NCBI RefSeq assembly: GCF_010993735.1
Contig: NZ_WQNI01000013.1
Location: 310,001-374,000, forward strand
DNA: 64,000 nt
Origin: Chelativorans alearensis
Lineage (GTDB): Bacteria; Pseudomonadota; Alphaproteobacteria; Rhizobiales; Rhizobiaceae
Reading direction: 5' to 3'
In this document: positions 1-9,130 of the stretch, one piece after another
Layout of the letters: every line of letters begins with the position of its first letter
Numbering within the stretch: the first letter of the stretch is position 1
The notes under the pieces: model-generated
Databases searched by the model: none
Seen by the model: only the letters and a program-made list of their open reading frames with translations
Told to the model about the DNA's origin: nothing
Program-made: the position numbers and the translations under genes

Positions 1-1
1 C

Positions 2-931
2 CACGCCCGCAACACGCTTCAGCCGGCAAACGCCGCGGCGCGCGCCTTCTTCGAGCAGCATTTCCTTCCCTTCCGCATCCGGCCGGAGACGGCCGGAAGC
101 GGCTTCGTCACCGGCTATTACGAGCCGGAGACCGAGGCCTCTCCGGTGCGGACAGGGCGTTTCTGCGTGCCGCTCTATCGCCGGCCGGACGATCTCGTCG
201 CCGTCGATCGGCAGAACCGGCCCGCCGCCCTCGACCCGTCCTTCGCCTTCGCCCGGCGCGACGGGAAGAGGCTCCTCGCCTATCACGACCGCCAGGCGAT
301 CGACCGCGGCGCCCTTGCCGGCCTCGGCCTGGAGCTGTGCTGGTTGGCCGATCGGGTGGAGGCGTTCTTCATCCATGTCCAGGGTGCCGCCCGCCTGAAG
401 ATGACCGACGGCAGCCGGAAGCGCGTCTCCTACGCCGCCAAGACCGGCCACCCCTTCACCGGCATCGGCCGTGTGCTGGCAAGCCTCGGAGAGGTCCCGC
501 TTGAAGAGGTGACCATGCAGTCGATCCGCGCCTGGCTCGCCGGCAATCCGCGCCGCATGGACGAGATCCTGTGGCACAACAGGTCCTACATCTTCTTCCG
601 CGAGACGCCGGTTGGAGACCCCGCCCTTGGGCCGGTCGCCGCCGCCAAGGTGCAGCTGGAGCCGGGGCATTCCATCGCCGTCGACCGCCTTTTGCACACG
701 TTCGGCACCCCCTTCTTCATCGACGCCCCGAGCCTGCGCGAAGGTTTCGATAAGCCTTTCCGCCGGCTGATGATCGCCCAGGACACGGGGTCCGCCATCA
801 CCGGCCCAGCGCGCGGCGACCTTTTCATCGGCACCGGCAAGGCCGCCGGCGCTGTCGCCGGAAAGATCCGCCACCCGGCGGATTTCTACGCCCTCCTGCC
901 GCGCGCGCTTGCCGAGGGACGGCGGCCATGA
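2..931 (+). CDS. mltA: Membrane-bound lytic murein transglycosylase A, 5' end cut by window
   Basis: Lytic transglycosylase that cleaves the glycan strands of peptidoglycan with formation of 1,6-anhydro-MurNAc, acting on the periplasmic side. The open frame runs back to the window edge, so the signal peptide and first domain part are missing; the first in-window ATG at 146 is internal. Visible MltA signatures are GFVTGYYEP (bases about 103-129), the FIHVQGAARLK segment, and the C-terminal 3D domain with AQDTGSAITGPARGDLF, whose conserved Asp residues form the active site. The stop overlaps the start of the following Smr gene (ATGA), so the two are translationally coupled. Identification is secure; only the N-terminus is unknown. 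Confidence 0.93.
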   Translation, partial: HARNTLQPANAAARAFFEQHFLPFRIRPETAGSGFVTGYYEPETEASPVRTGRFCVPLYRRPDDLVAVDRQNRPAALDPSFAFARRDGKRLLAYHDRQAIDRGALAGLGLELCWLADRVEAFFIHVQGAARLKMTDGSRKRVSYAAKTGHPFTGIGRVLASLGEVPLEEVTMQSIRAWLAGNPRRMDEILWHNRSYIFFRETPVGDPALGPVAAAKVQLEPGHSIAVDRLLHTFGTPFFIDAPSLREGFDKPFRRLMIAQDTGSAITGPARGDLFIGTGKAAGAVAGKIRHPADFYALLPRALAEGRRP

Positions 932-1455
932 AACGCAAGCGCCTGACCGACGAAGACCGCATCCTGTGGAGCCGCGTCGCCCGCACGGCGGTCCCGATGA
1001 AAGGAAAGGCGTTTCCCGACGAGGCGCTTGAGCCGCCTCCGGCGCTGGCCGGCAAGCGCCAGCGCCCCCTCGCACCGGCGGCGGAGCCGAATGCGGACAT
1101 GTCCGCGGGCCCGGAACGACACCCGCGCAGGCTGGATGCGCCGACCCGCGAAAAGCTGGCCAAGGGCCGTCTCGACATCGCCGGTCGGGTCGACCTGCAT
1201 GGCATGACGCAGGAGGAGGCGCACATCCTCCTCCTGTCCTTCCTGCGCCGGGCCTATCAGGCCGACCGCCGCTACGTGCTGGTCATCACCGGCAAGGGCT
1301 CGTCCGGTGAAGGCGTGCTGCGCCGCGCCGTGCCGCAATGGCTCGCAACGCCGCCCTTCCGCGCCATCGTCGGCGGCTACGAGGAGGCGGCCAGGCATCA
1401 TGGCGGCGGCGGCGCGCTCTATGTGCGCCTGCGCCGCGCGGGGGGCGGGCGATGA
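928..1455 (+). CDS. Smr domain protein
   Basis: 175-residue protein with a C-terminal Smr (small MutS-related) domain. The hallmark DLHG motif (about residues 90-93) and the TGKG motif (about 119-122) are both present, followed by the usual GGxGALYVRLRR end. Smr domains bind nucleic acid and some nick DNA or cleave RNA; the substrate of this alphaproteobacterial single-domain form is unknown. The N-terminal ~85 residues are basic and low in complexity. It starts inside the mltA stop and its stop overlaps the next start, giving a three-gene overlapping unit mltA-smr-xre, an arrangement common in Rhizobiales. Confidence 0.88.
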   Translation: MKRKRLTDEDRILWSRVARTAVPMKGKAFPDEALEPPPALAGKRQRPLAPAAEPNADMSAGPERHPRRLDAPTREKLAKGRLDIAGRVDLHGMTQEEAHILLLSFLRRAYQADRRYVLVITGKGSSGEGVLRRAVPQWLATPPFRAIVGGYEEAARHHGGGGALYVRLRRAGGGR

Positions 1456-1832
1456 CGCCTTTCGCCGCAAGGATACGCCAGATGCGCCGCGCGCGCGGCG
1501 TCACCCAGAAGGAGATGGCGGCCGCCCTCGGCGTAAGCCCGGCCTACCTTTCCGCCCTCGAGCATGGCCGGCGCAGCCCGCCCAACTGGGCCATGGTCCA
1601 GAAGATCATCGGCTATTTCAACGTCATATGGGACGAGGCGGACGAACTGCAGCGCCTCGCCACGCTCTCGCATCCCCGTGTCGTCGTCGACACCGCCGGC
1701 CTCCCGGACAAGGCCACCGCCCTCGCCAACCTGATCGCCCGTCATATAGCCGAGCTTGATGAGGAGGAGCTGACGCGGCTTTTTGACGAGCTGGAGGGAA
1801 TTTTGGAGAAGAAGCGGAAGGTGACGGAATAG
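1452..1832 (+). CDS. XRE-family helix-turn-helix regulator
   Basis: 126-residue DNA-binding protein. Residues about 5-60 form a Cro/CI-type helix-turn-helix: RARGVTQKEMAAALGVSPAYLSALEHGRR is the typical recognition unit, quoted here in outline. The C-terminus is acidic and helical (DEEELTRLFDELEGILEKK) and may dimerise. The ATG at 1452 overlaps the stop of the Smr gene (ATGA), which decides the start over an upstream in-frame ATG at 1338 that lies wholly inside smr. Target genes are not evident. Last gene of the mltA unit; a palindromic repeat follows. Confidence 0.85.
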   Translation: MTPFAARIRQMRRARGVTQKEMAAALGVSPAYLSALEHGRRSPPNWAMVQKIIGYFNVIWDEADELQRLATLSHPRVVVDTAGLPDKATALANLIARHIAELDEEELTRLFDELEGILEKKRKVTE

Positions 1833-1868
1833 ACGATGCGAAGTTGAAGCGGCACCAAGGCCGCAGTA

Positions 1869-1901
1869 GCCCTCATGGTAAGCTTGTCGAGCCACGAGGG
1901 C
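1869..1901. repeat. Palindromic intergenic repeat, probable bidirectional terminator
   Basis: The left arm GCCCTC-TGG and right arm CCA-GAGGGC pair around a short loop containing AAGCTTGTCGAG. It lies between two convergent genes. The sequence type (CTCATGGT...GCTTGTCGA...CCACGAGGG) is a familiar interspersed repeat of rhizobial genomes. Its position suggests transcription termination from both sides. Confidence 0.6.
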
Positions 1902-1910
1902 GCTCGGTCC

Positions 1911-2879
1911 TCACGATTCGGCGATCAACGCCTCCAACTCCTCCAGCTTCTCGTTCACCAGCCAGCCGTAGTAGTTCTCCCTCGGCAGCATGGGCGCGCG
2001 GCCCTGCTTGCGGAGCAGATGATTCTTGGCGGCAAGCTTGGCGGCGCGGGTTTCCGCGTTTCCGAGATTGTAGAGGGTGGCCGTGATGCCCGGATTCCTG
2101 CTGATGTCGAAGCCGGCGATGTCGGCGTAGGCGTCGATGGATTTCCTCAGCGTCGCCGCCACATAGGCGAGCGTGATATCGGGGTTCATGATGGTCCGGT
2201 AGACCCTCTGCGGGTCGCGGTAGTCGAGCTTCTCCAGCCCGGAGACCTCGTTCACGATATCCGTCACTTGCAGCGCCGTCAGCGGGTTGAGCTGACCGAT
2301 ACCGAAGGTCTGCCCGGCATAGAACGGCTGGAAGAAGACGGCGCTGAAGCGGTCGTCGGGGAAACGCTGCCCCTCGACACGGCGCCCGCGGAATGCCGTA
2401 TCCCACACCTTCTCGCGGCAGCTCCACAGGTCGTAGCTGCCCTTCTTGCCTTCGCATTCGGAAAATTCCGGACGCTTGAGAAACACCTCCAGGCTTTCTC
2501 CCGCATGGGAGAACGAGAAGGAGCTTTTCAGGTACGACACCGCCTTCACGTAGTAGGTCTGCAGGTGGTCGTAGGCATCCACATTGTAGGTGTGCTCGCC
2601 GACGATGGCGCCGAGGATGTGGATCGGCGCGATGTCGTAGGCGTCCGCCGCCTCGCGGATCTTCACGCGCAGCGCAGCGTCGTTTTTCAGGAGCTGGTAG
2701 ACCTTGGCGTATTTGGCCTCGAAGGTCGTCCGCCCGGCGCCCGTGCGCCGCGCGGAGGCGCCGGGCACCGGCGGCTGCTCGGCGCTGCGGTTGCCCGGCG
2801 GCACAAGTTCGGCGGCTCCCGAAGAGGCCGCCGTCATGCCCAGGAATATGCCCAAGAGGATGCTATGCCTCAGCGCCAT
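1911..2879 (-). CDS. Exported DUF1402 family protein, lysozyme-like
   Basis: 322 residues from ATG 2879; a TTG at 2927 would add 16 residues, but the ATG gives a clean signal peptide (MALRHSILLGIFLGMTAASSGA, then AEL) and is preferred. Family DUF1402 occurs almost only in Rhizobiales. The mature part has features of a lysozyme/lytic transglycosylase fold: an Ala-Ile-Val-Gly-Glu stretch with a possible catalytic Glu, GIGQLNPLTA resembling the GxMQ motif, and ITATLYNLGN resembling the AYN-G motif. Transglycosylase activity is an inference. It sits beside hslU in many relatives. Two prolines and a basic linker follow the signal peptide. Confidence 0.8.
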   Translation of the reverse strand: MALRHSILLGIFLGMTAASSGAAELVPPGNRSAEQPPVPGASARRTGAGRTTFEAKYAKVYQLLKNDAALRVKIREAADAYDIAPIHILGAIVGEHTYNVDAYDHLQTYYVKAVSYLKSSFSFSHAGESLEVFLKRPEFSECEGKKGSYDLWSCREKVWDTAFRGRRVEGQRFPDDRFSAVFFQPFYAGQTFGIGQLNPLTALQVTDIVNEVSGLEKLDYRDPQRVYRTIMNPDITLAYVAATLRKSIDAYADIAGFDISRNPGITATLYNLGNAETRAAKLAAKNHLLRKQGRAPMLPRENYYGWLVNEKLEELEALIAES

Positions 2880-3004
2880 CCGCCACCCAAACGCATTTTT
2901 GCCGAACAGTTTTTTGATTGACCGCAACCTATGGAAAGCCCCCGTTCAAGTCGAGGGAAATCCGCAGGGGCCGGGGCGGTTGTCCGCCGGGTGTGGCCGT
3001 TACC

Positions 3005-4315
3005 TCACAGGATGAAGCGCGAGAGGTCGGTGTTCTTGGCCATGTCGCCCACATTCCTGTCCACGAATTCGGCGTCGATGGTCACCTTGGAGCCGGAGCG
3101 GTCCGGCGCGTTGTAGGAGACATCGTCCAGCACGCGCTCCATCACCGTTTGCAGCCGGCGGGCGCCGATGTTCTCGACGCTGGCGTTCAGATCGACGGCG
3201 ATCGCCGCCAGCCGGTCGATGGCGTCGTCGGTGAATTCGAGCTCCACGCCCTCCGTCTGCATCAAGGCCACATATTGCTTTATGAGGCTCGCTTCGGTCT
3301 CCGTCAGGATGCGCCGGAAATCATCCTTCTCCAGCGCCCTGAGCTCGACGCGGATCGGCAGCCGCCCCTGCAGCTCCGGCAAAAGGTCCGAAGGCTTCGA
3401 CACGTGGAAGGCGCCGGAGGCGATGAACAGGATGTGGTCGGTCTTCATGGGCCCGTACTTGGTGGCCACCGTCGTGCCCTCCACCAGCGGCAGGAGGTCG
3501 CGCTGCACGCCCTCGCGGGAAACGCCGGCGCCCATGCCGCCCTCGCGCGCGGCGATCTTGTCGATTTCGTCGAGGAAGACGATGCCGTCGTTCTCCGCCG
3601 CCTCCATCGCCCGCTGCACCACCTCTTCCTGGTCGAGCAGCTTGTCCGATTCGTCGTTGATCAGGTGCTTGTAGGAGTCCTTGACGGTGGTCTTGCGTGT
3701 CTTGGTGCGCCCGCCGCCCATCGCCTTCTGCAGCATATCATTGATGTTGAGCACCCCGATATTGGCGCCCGGCATGCCGGGTATCTCGAAGCCGGGCATG
3801 CCGCCGCCGGTGTCGGAAACCTCGATCTCGATCTCCTTCTCGTCGAGATCGCCGCTCCTGAGCTTCTGGCGGAAGCTGTCGCGCGTGGCGGGGCTCGCTG
3901 TCTTGCCCACCAGCGCCTCCAGTACCCGCTCCTCCGCGTTCATGTGCGCCCGCGCTTTCACGTTCTCGCGCATCTTGTCGCGCGTCAGCCCGATCGACAC
4001 TTCCACGAGGTCGCGCACGATCTGCTCCACGTCGCGGCCGACATAGCCCACCTCGGTGAACTTGGTGGCCTCCACCTTGATGAAGGGCGCCCCCGCCAGC
4101 CTTGCGAGCCGGCGCGAGATCTCCGTCTTGCCGACGCCCGTGGGGCCGATCATCAGGATGTTCTTCGGCATCACCTCCTCGCGCAGCTCCGGCTCGAGCT
4201 GCTGGCGGCGCCAGCGGTTGCGAAGGGCGATGGCCACGGCGCGCTTGGCGTCCTTCTGGCCGATGATGTAGCGGTCGAGTTCGGAAACGATCTCGCGCGG
4301 CGAAAAATTGGTCAT
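3005..4315 (-). CDS. hslU: ATP-dependent protease ATPase subunit HslU
   Basis: 436-residue AAA+ unfoldase that feeds substrates to the HslV peptidase in the cytoplasm. Walker A is [10 protein letters not shown] (about residues 57-66) and Walker B is [11 protein letters not shown]; the intermediate domain with the [14 protein letters not shown] stretch and the conserved C-terminus ending FIL, which inserts into HslV, are present. Length is standard. Its ATG overlaps the stop of the upstream acetyltransferase gene (ATGA), so hslV, the GNAT gene and hslU form one operon. Confidence 0.98.
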   Translation of the reverse strand: MTNFSPREIVSELDRYIIGQKDAKRAVAIALRNRWRRQQLEPELREEVMPKNILMIGPTGVGKTEISRRLARLAGAPFIKVEATKFTEVGYVGRDVEQIVRDLVEVSIGLTRDKMRENVKARAHMNAEERVLEALVGKTASPATRDSFRQKLRSGDLDEKEIEIEVSDTGGGMPGFEIPGMPGANIGVLNINDMLQKAMGGGRTKTRKTTVKDSYKHLINDESDKLLDQEEVVQRAMEAAENDGIVFLDEIDKIAAREGGMGAGVSREGVQRDLLPLVEGTTVATKYGPMKTDHILFIASGAFHVSKPSDLLPELQGRLPIRVELRALEKDDFRRILTETEASLIKQYVALMQTEGVELEFTDDAIDRLAAIAVDLNASVENIGARRLQTVMERVLDDVSYNAPDRSGSKVTIDAEFVDRNVGDMAKNTDLSRFIL

Positions 4316-4854
4316 ATCGTCGTCTCGTGTGCGTGTGTCTGGTATTGCATGATCAGTGAACCTTGCGTCCGCCCCGCAAGATGCGGGATGGGGCGGAACC
4401 CGGCCTTCGTATAGGCGCGCACGGCGCGCGTGTTTTGCGGGTCGGGGTCGATGATGATGGTGGTATGCCCTTCATTCAGCAGCTTTCGCACAAAAGCGCC
4501 GAGCGCCGCGGTGCCGATCCCCTTCGACAGCTTCTCCGGGTCGCCGATCGATAGGTCGACGCCGACGGTCTCGGCCGGCAGCTCCATGAGCCATGGGTTA
4601 TCGTCCACCCATTCCTTGTTCTGGTGGTGGCCGATGAACCAGCATTGGATATAACCCACCGGTTCCTCGTCCAGCACGATGAGAAAAGGCTGCGTCGTGT
4701 CACGCCCGGCCACCATGTCGCGGATATGGCCCAGCTCCTTCTCCGGCTCTCCCCACCATTCGCGCACATGCGGCATTTCCAGCCAGCGGCGCAGCAGGGG
4801 AAAATGTTGCGCCGCGACCGGCTCGAAACGCAGCGTTGCGCTCTCAGCCTTCAT
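4312..4854 (-). CDS. GNAT family acetyltransferase between hslV and hslU
   Basis: 180-residue GNAT of the aminoglycoside 6'-N-acetyltransferase-like group ([39 protein letters not shown] is the acetyl-CoA loop with G-x-[15 protein letters not shown] is the GNAT C-terminal motif). ATG 4854 begins 11 bases inside the 3' end of hslV and the stop overlaps the hslU start. This insertion between the two protease subunit genes is known in several Rhizobiales. The substrate is unknown; the similarity to aminoglycoside acetyltransferases is not proof of resistance activity. Confidence 0.85.
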   Translation of the reverse strand: MKAESATLRFEPVAAQHFPLLRRWLEMPHVREWWGEPEKELGHIRDMVAGRDTTQPFLIVLDEEPVGYIQCWFIGHHQNKEWVDDNPWLMELPAETVGVDLSIGDPEKLSKGIGTAALGAFVRKLLNEGHTTIIIDPDPQNTRAVRAYTKAGFRPIPHLAGRTQGSLIMQYQTHAHETTI

Positions 4855-5392
4855 CCAGCGTTTCCAGAATGATGTTGTCGTTGGTGTAGATGCAGATGCT
4901 GGCGGCGATCTCCATGGCACGCCGGGCGATCTCCTCGGCGTTCTTGTCCGTGTCGAGCAGGGCTCGCGCGGCGGCCAGCGCGTAATTGCCGCCGGAACCG
5001 ATCGCCATCACCCCCTGTTCCGGCTCCAAAACGTCGCCGTTGCCGGTCAGAGCCAGGGTGACGCCCGGGTCGGCCACCAGCATCATCGCTTCCAGCCGCC
5101 GCAGATAGCGGTCCGTGCGCCAGTCCTTGGCCAGCTCCACGCAGGCGCGCATGAGCTGGTCGGGATACTGCTCCAGCTTGGCCTCCAGGCGCTCGAGCAG
5201 CGTGAAGGCGTCGGCCGTTGCGCCGGCGAAGCCGGCGATCACGTTGCCCTTGCCGAGGCGGCGCACCTTGCGGGCGTTGCCCTTCATGACGGTCTGGCCG
5301 AAGCTCACCTGGCCGTCGCCGGCGATCACCACCTTGCCGCCCTTGCGCACGGTCACGATGGTCGTGGCGTGCATGGATTCCATTTCGCTCAT
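4844..5392 (-). CDS. hslV: ATP-dependent protease peptidase subunit HslV
   Basis: 182-residue Ntn-hydrolase, proteasome-beta-like. The catalytic threonine lies in [12 protein letters not shown] (Thr about residue 10, exposed after removal of a short propeptide), and [21 protein letters not shown] is the conserved next block, split here by description. An AAGGAG ribosome binding site lies 7 bases before ATG 5392. First gene of the hslV-GNAT-hslU operon; forms the double-ring protease with HslU. Confidence 0.98.
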   Translation of the reverse strand: MSEMESMHATTIVTVRKGGKVVIAGDGQVSFGQTVMKGNARKVRRLGKGNVIAGFAGATADAFTLLERLEAKLEQYPDQLMRACVELAKDWRTDRYLRRLEAMMLVADPGVTLALTGNGDVLEPEQGVMAIGSGGNYALAAARALLDTDKNAEEIARRAMEIAASICIYTNDNIILETLDEG

Positions 5393-5585
5393 CGGTGCAC
5401 TCCTTCAGCGCACCCCGCCCCAAGAGGGTGCCGTTCAGAGCGCATATGTAAGGCCCGAAGGCGAGAATGCAAACGGGCGGCCAGGGCCTGCGGAGATGGA
5501 CCAGCGAAACGCTTCGGCGGCATGACGCGCGTTTGGAAGACTTGTGCAGCCTCGGACAAGCCCGCACCCCTTCACGGAGACTGCC

Positions 5586-5660
5586 CGGGACCCATTCCGG
5601 TACATTGGCAAGTCACGGAAGGATCCTCGGGTGAAGCCGGGCAAGCCCGAGGATGACGAT
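5586..5660. repeat. Palindromic interspersed repeat, terminator-like
   Basis: A 9-bp perfect inverted repeat, ATCCTCGGG at 5623-5631 and CCCGAGGAT at 5646-5654, with a 14-base loop. It is preceded by GGGACCCATTCCGG. It lies between the hslV promoter region and the end of the ABC permease gene. The CTCGGGTnAAG...CGAGGATGACG motif recurs in degenerate form near 21137-21162, so it is an interspersed family. Confidence 0.6.
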
Positions 5661-5663
5661 GGT

Positions 5664-6515
5664 CTACCCTGGAGACATGCCGCGCAGGCGCTCGTTGCGC
5701 CGGCGGATCATCTCCAGCGTGGTCAGGAGGATGATCGAGAGCGCGACCAGGAGGCTTGCGAGGGCCAGGATCGTCGGGCTGATCTCCTCGCGCAGGCCGG
5801 AGAACATGCGGACCGTCATCGGCGTCTGGGCCGGACCCGCCATGAAGTTGACGATCACCACCTCGTCAAGCGAGGTGACGAAGGCGAACAGCGCGCCTGC
5901 TATGACGCCGGGCAGGAGCAGCGGCAGGATGACCTTGAAGAAGGTGCGCGACTGATTGGCGCCGAGGCTCTGCGAGGCACGGATCAACGTCTCATCGAAG
6001 CCGGCGAGCGAGGCGGTCACCGTGAGAACGACGAAAGGCGTGCCAAGCACCACGTGGCTGAGAATGATCCCCGGAAAGGTGTTCGCCAGGCCGGCGCGGG
6101 CGAAGAACGAAAACAGCGCGGCCGCGGTGATGATGAGAGGGACGATCATCGGCGAGATCAGGATCGCCGTGATGATCCCGCGCGCCGGCATGTGGCGCCG
6201 GTTGAGGCCGAGGGCGGCCAACGTGCCGAGAGCGGTGGCGATGATGGTGGACGAGATCGAGATGATGAAGGAATTGCGGATCGAGCCCATCCATTCCGAC
6301 GAGCCTAGCAGGGCCCTGAACCAACGCAGCGAATAGCCCTCCGGATCGAGCGCCAGCATCTCGCGCGTGAAGGTGAAGTAGGGCTCCGCGTTGAAGGCGA
6401 GCGGCACGATGACGATGATCGGCGCGATCAGGAAGAAAAAGATGAGCGCGCAGATGGCGCGGAACGCATAGTACCAGATGCGTTCGGCCGGTGTTGCATA
6501 TGATGGCACTGCCAT
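5664..6515 (-). CDS. ABC transporter permease, PotC/PotI type
   Basis: 283-residue inner-membrane permease with six predicted membrane spans, starting with a long hydrophobic segment (ALIFFFLIAPIIVIVPLAF). The cytoplasmic EAA loop is recognisable around TLIRASQSLGANQSRTFFKVILPLLLPG, given here in outline. It pairs with the permease just upstream to form the channel of an importer. Last gene of the four-gene leftward operon (ATPase, binding protein, permease, permease). Polyamine-type family assignment follows similarity to PotC; the actual substrate is not determined. Confidence 0.88.
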   Translation of the reverse strand: MAVPSYATPAERIWYYAFRAICALIFFFLIAPIIVIVPLAFNAEPYFTFTREMLALDPEGYSLRWFRALLGSSEWMGSIRNSFIISISSTIIATALGTLAALGLNRRHMPARGIITAILISPMIVPLIITAAALFSFFARAGLANTFPGIILSHVVLGTPFVVLTVTASLAGFDETLIRASQSLGANQSRTFFKVILPLLLPGVIAGALFAFVTSLDEVVIVNFMAGPAQTPMTVRMFSGLREEISPTILALASLLVALSIILLTTLEMIRRRNERLRGMSPG

Positions 6516-6525
6516 TGCCGCCCCC

Positions 6526-7791
6526 TTATCCGAATTTCAGCTTGTCGACGCCGACGAGCTTGTTGAAGACCCAGTAGACGACGAGCACGGCGACCAGGAG
6601 GATCGTGGCGAGCGCGGCGGCCAGCTTCAGCTGGGCGCTCGATCCCTGCATGTTCTGGGCGATCAGGTTGGAGATGAATATGCCGCTGTCGCCGCCCACC
6701 AGCGCCGGCGTGATGTAGTAGCCGATCGCCAGGATGAAGACGAGGATGCAGCCAGCCGCCAGCCCTGGGATCGTCAACGGGAAATAGACCCGCCACCAGG
6801 CGCGGAAGGGATGTGCGCCGAGCGATTTCGCCGCGCGCAGGTAGCTCGGCGGGATCGTCTTCATCACAGAATAGAGCGGCAGCACCATGAACGGCAGAAG
6901 GATGTGCGTCATGGCGATGATGGTGCCGGTGCGGTTGTAGATCATCCGCAGCCTGCCCCGGCTATCGATGATGTCGAGCGCAACGAGAAGCTCGTTGATG
7001 ACGCCCTGCTGCTGCAACAGCACGATCCAGGCCGACGTTCTGACCAGAAGCGAGGTCCAGAACGGCAACAGAACCAGGATAAGCAGCAGGTTGGCGACGC
7101 GGGCCGGCTGCGTGGCCATCAGATAGGAGATCGGGTAGGCAAGCAGGATGCAGATGCCGGTGATCAGCATGCTCATCCACGCGGTACGCCAGAACAACGC
7201 CTTGTAGATCCGGTAAACCTCGGGGCGCGGCCTGATCTCGCCGTCGGCGGTGTATTCGTAGTCGAGCGCCAAGAGGTAGTAGGCAGGGGTGACGAGGCGG
7301 GTCTCGCGTTTCAGGAGACGCCAGAAGTCAAGGTCGGACCAGCGCTCATCGGCCTCGAGGAACTTCTCGCGGTAGGGCGCCGACCACTCGTCGACCTCCC
7401 GCGCTGTGCGCATCATGCGGCTGCGCGCTCCGGGGATCTCGCGGTTGATGCGGGCGGCGGCACGGCCGATCGTCCTTTTTTCCACGCCGACGATCATGTC
7501 GGCGGCCATGGCCTGGAACACCGGCTCCGGCGGCACGTCCTCGCCGTCCCATTCCTGTAGGGCGGCGGCTGTCTGCGGCAGGAAGTTGCGGACTTCGGGG
7601 TTGTACACGGAGCGCCAGATCATGCTGGCGATCGGCACAGCGAAGACGATCAGTATGAACAGGAGAAGCGGCGCTACCAGCAAGAACGCGGCTCTGCGCT
7701 CGCGCGCCTGCGAGCGCCGCAGGGCCTGTTTGAGCGGTGTGCCGTCCGCCGCAAGAATCGGTTCTTTTATTGCCCCGTCCGTCGATGCCAT
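6526..7791 (-). CDS. ABC transporter permease, PotB type with large periplasmic insert
   Basis: 421 residues from ATG 7791; an in-frame ATG at 7839 is less likely. After the first membrane span (FLLVAPLLLFILIVFAVPIA, about 36-55) comes an unusually long hydrophilic stretch of about 150 residues before the remaining spans; ordinary PotB proteins are about 280-300 residues. The EAA loop is seen at YLRAAKSLGAHPFRAWWRVYF-PLTIPG in outline. The insert would lie outside the membrane, near the binding protein docking face. The downstream permease starts 10 bases after its stop. Confidence 0.87.
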   Translation of the reverse strand: MASTDGAIKEPILAADGTPLKQALRRSQARERRAAFLLVAPLLLFILIVFAVPIASMIWRSVYNPEVRNFLPQTAAALQEWDGEDVPPEPVFQAMAADMIVGVEKRTIGRAAARINREIPGARSRMMRTAREVDEWSAPYREKFLEADERWSDLDFWRLLKRETRLVTPAYYLLALDYEYTADGEIRPRPEVYRIYKALFWRTAWMSMLITGICILLAYPISYLMATQPARVANLLLILVLLPFWTSLLVRTSAWIVLLQQQGVINELLVALDIIDSRGRLRMIYNRTGTIIAMTHILLPFMVLPLYSVMKTIPPSYLRAAKSLGAHPFRAWWRVYFPLTIPGLAAGCILVFILAIGYYITPALVGGDSGIFISNLIAQNMQGSSAQLKLAAALATILLVAVLVVYWVFNKLVGVDKLKFG

Positions 7792-7866
7792 GGCTGCCGT
7801 CCAACTCCCCTCGGTTCGCCGGGAAGCGGCGGGGCGCACCTCAGCGCCCCGCCGCTATTTCCTTCG

Positions 7867-8958
7867 TCAGCCCGCGACCCAGGCGTTGAAGCGCTCTTCT
7901 AGCGCGTCGCCATAGTCGGTCCAGAACTGGACGTCGAAGGTGACGGCCGTCTCCAGGTTCTCGGGATTGGTCGGCATGTGCGGCTTCATGTCGATATCCG
8001 TATCCTCAAACGTGCCGACGAGCGGCGCCGACGAGGCACGGGCCGGGCCGTAGGAGATGTACTTGGCCTGGTCGGCGAGGCGCTGCGTGTCAGTTGCGAA
8101 GTAGAGGTAATCCCTGATGAGCTCCATCTTGTCTTCATTGCCGACGGGTACCACCCAGCCGTCGGACTCGAGCATTTGGCGGTCCCAGATGATCTCGAAC
8201 GGCTGATCCTCGTTGACCTGGGCGTTGAAGATACGGCCGTTATAGGCGGTGGCGATCACGGCCTCCTTGTCGGCCAGCATCTGCGGCGGCTGCGCACCTT
8301 CCGACCACCAGATCACGTGGTCCTTGATCTCATCGAGCTTGGCGAATGCGCGGTCCTGGCCTTCGGGCGTGGCGAGCACTTCGTAGACCTCCTCGTCCGG
8401 CACGCCGTCGGCGATCAGTGCCCATTCGAGGTTCTTCTGCGGGATCTGCTGCAGCGCCCGCGTGCCTGGGAACTTCTCGACGTCCCAGATGTCTCCGATC
8501 GTTTGCGGACCACCGTCCGGGAACGCTTCGGTGTTGTAGGCGAACATGGTCGCATAGAGGATCTGCGGGACGTAACAGTCGCCGAGCTGGCCTTCGATGA
8601 AGTCCTCCGAGGCCGGCGTGCCGTCCGGCGCGGGGGCAAGCCATTCGTCGTGATCGATGATCTCCAGCAGGCCTTCGTCGCAGGCGCGCTGGGCATCGGC
8701 CTGCAGCATGTCGACGATGTCCCAAGTCACGTTGTCGGCCTCGACCTGCGCGCGGATGCCTGCAAGCGCGTTTGCCGACTTATCCTCGTTGACGATCTTG
8801 ACGCCGGTCTTCTCGGTGTAAGGCTCGTGATATGCCTTGATCTGGGAGTTGCTGTAAGCACCGCCCCAGGAGACGATTGTCAGCTGCTGGTCCTGCGCCA
8901 CCGCGCCTCCCAGCGCGATCGCGGCGACAGAGCCGGTCAGGATTAGAACGCGTTTCAT
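7867..8958 (-). CDS. Periplasmic solute-binding protein, PotD-like
   Basis: 363-residue extracellular solute-binding protein. Signal peptide MKRVLILTGSVAAIALGGAVA with cleavage before QDQQ. The mature protein opens with LTIVSWGGAYSNSQIKAYHEPY, the start typical of family 1/PotD-type polyamine or putrescine binding proteins. AGGAAGG ribosome binding site before ATG 8958. It delivers substrate to the two permeases encoded directly downstream. Polyamine, amino acid or opine-like substrates are all possible for this subfamily. Confidence 0.88.
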   Translation of the reverse strand: MKRVLILTGSVAAIALGGAVAQDQQLTIVSWGGAYSNSQIKAYHEPYTEKTGVKIVNEDKSANALAGIRAQVEADNVTWDIVDMLQADAQRACDEGLLEIIDHDEWLAPAPDGTPASEDFIEGQLGDCYVPQILYATMFAYNTEAFPDGGPQTIGDIWDVEKFPGTRALQQIPQKNLEWALIADGVPDEEVYEVLATPEGQDRAFAKLDEIKDHVIWWSEGAQPPQMLADKEAVIATAYNGRIFNAQVNEDQPFEIIWDRQMLESDGWVVPVGNEDKMELIRDYLYFATDTQRLADQAKYISYGPARASSAPLVGTFEDTDIDMKPHMPTNPENLETAVTFDVQFWTDYGDALEERFNAWVAG

Positions 8959-8981
8959 ACTGGCACCTTCCTCTTAAAGTT

Positions 8982-9014
8982 TCTGGCCTTTTGCAGTCTC
9001 TGGCCTTTTGCAGT
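8982..9014. repeat. 16-bp tandem direct repeat in the leader between potA-type ATPase and binding-protein genes
   Basis: TCTGGCCTTTTGCAGT occurs at 8982-8997 and again at 8999-9014, a 17-base period, with a degenerate T-rich third unit following. It lies 24-56 bases upstream of the binding-protein start, in the 172-base gap inside the transport operon. It could be a regulatory or mRNA-stability element that raises binding-protein expression over the ATPase. Confidence 0.6.
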
Positions 9015-9130
9015 TTTTGGTTTTTCCTGCGGTTTTTAAACGCACAGGAACGTGGCCGGCATTGTTCTTCGTTTGTTAAGGTCGCCGGCTGACCTCGTCC
9101 GCGCAGTGCGCCATAGCGCTCTGCTGGCCG

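Noticed and set aside
2918-4414. Long plus-strand open frame of 498 codons opposite hslU
   Set aside because: Antisense shadow caused by GC-rich codon use; hslU on the other strand is unmistakable and the translated sequence is His/Leu/Arg-rich without motifs.
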